A DNA stretch of 64,000 nt, from positions 2,232,001-2,296,000 of the forward strand of contig OZ345356.1 in NCBI GenBank assembly GCA_977006965.1, in the 5' to 3' direction. The DNA comes from Phymatolithon calcareum. Taxonomy: Eukaryota > Rhodophyta > Florideophyceae > Hapalidiales. The notes under the pieces were generated by a model. That model worked only from the letters and a program-made list of their open reading frames with translations, was not told the DNA's origin and did not search any database. The translations under genes and the position numbers were made by a program. Below are positions 63,751 through 64,000 of the stretch, one piece after another. The number at the start of each line of letters is the position of its first letter. The stretch's first letter is position 1.

Positions 63751-64000
63751 TTTCTATACACTGGTTGATTTGGTTCAAACATTTTGGATAGATCGTATAT
63801 GAGTGAATTGATTTGATGAAGACAAGCTCTGTTGATGAGAACTGGCCATGATGTCGATGGAAAGGTTTGGATTGGGAGTTTGTGAAGGCGATTAGCTCCT
63901 TCATCACGTTCCTTTCCCCTTTATATAAAATTTGAATTCTATAAATACGCTCTGCTCCGATTTTATTGCAGGAAATTGTATACGTAGAGCAATGTATTAC
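63751..64000. other. Nothing recognised
   Basis: AT-rich end of the window, no gene seen. Confidence 0.3.

Overview
This is a repeat-dense eukaryotic nuclear window. Transposable elements and their fossils fill almost all of it, and only three host genes look convincing: two tandem WD40-type beta-propeller genes (24851-25789 and 28063-29007) and one small RRM RNA-binding protein gene (50962-51246). All three are single-exon. Short intronless genes set in large blocks of nested LINE, Ty3/gypsy, hAT, MULE, pogo and Harbinger-like elements would fit a red seaweed genome of the Chondrus type. That placement is inference; an oomycete or another protist cannot be excluded from sequence alone.

Layout. 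1-1557: LINE debris. 1558-7273: a complete but decayed Ty3/gypsy chromovirus-type retrotransposon with 285-bp LTRs and a 5-bp AAGAG duplication; a foreign 391-bp solo LTR sits in its gag. 7274-10810: LINE tails, an AT hairpin and a decayed unassigned coding region. 10810-19626: a full-length two-ORF LINE (family A), split in ORF1 by a 3.4-kb pogo-like DNA transposon and inserted right behind an older family A tail. 19800-23371: an RNase H-type LINE carrying a 1.2-kb hAT element. 24851-29600: the tandem WD40 gene pair, whose 3' flanks are duplicated too. 30650-34978: a second long family A copy broken by a MULE, by a block holding a tRNA-derived SINE candidate, and by a family C LINE. 35000-42600: fragments of LINE families B, C, E and G, a solo LTR and a Harbinger-like element. 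43700-49560: LINE tails, a MULE that lost its catalytic core, a decayed hAT, and three perfect 49-bp palindromes. 50668-51246: a family A insertion directly upstream of the RRM gene. 52080-56150: a family E LINE holding a solo LTR, which holds another solo LTR, which holds a Harbinger-like element. 57210-62980: a large family E LINE carrying a family B LINE. 63345-63745: a second copy of the solo LTR found in the gypsy gag.

Family letters are local names based on similarity inside this window. A ends in (TTC)n and carries an ORF1 with a Cys/His-rich finger plus an APE-type endonuclease/reverse transcriptase. B and G end in poly(C). C ends after an AGACTGTACGGGAGCAGC core, E after AGTCTCATGAGTGTTACTGA. 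D is a short tail only. H carries RNase H. Families A, B, C and E share an uncharacterised ORF2 C-terminal motif close to HRQLAVKWAFGRFPP. Target-site duplications are readable for about sixteen insertions, so much of the order of events can be reconstructed. Several insertions removed on paper leave continuous reading frames.

No rRNA gene, intact tRNA gene or CRISPR array was seen.
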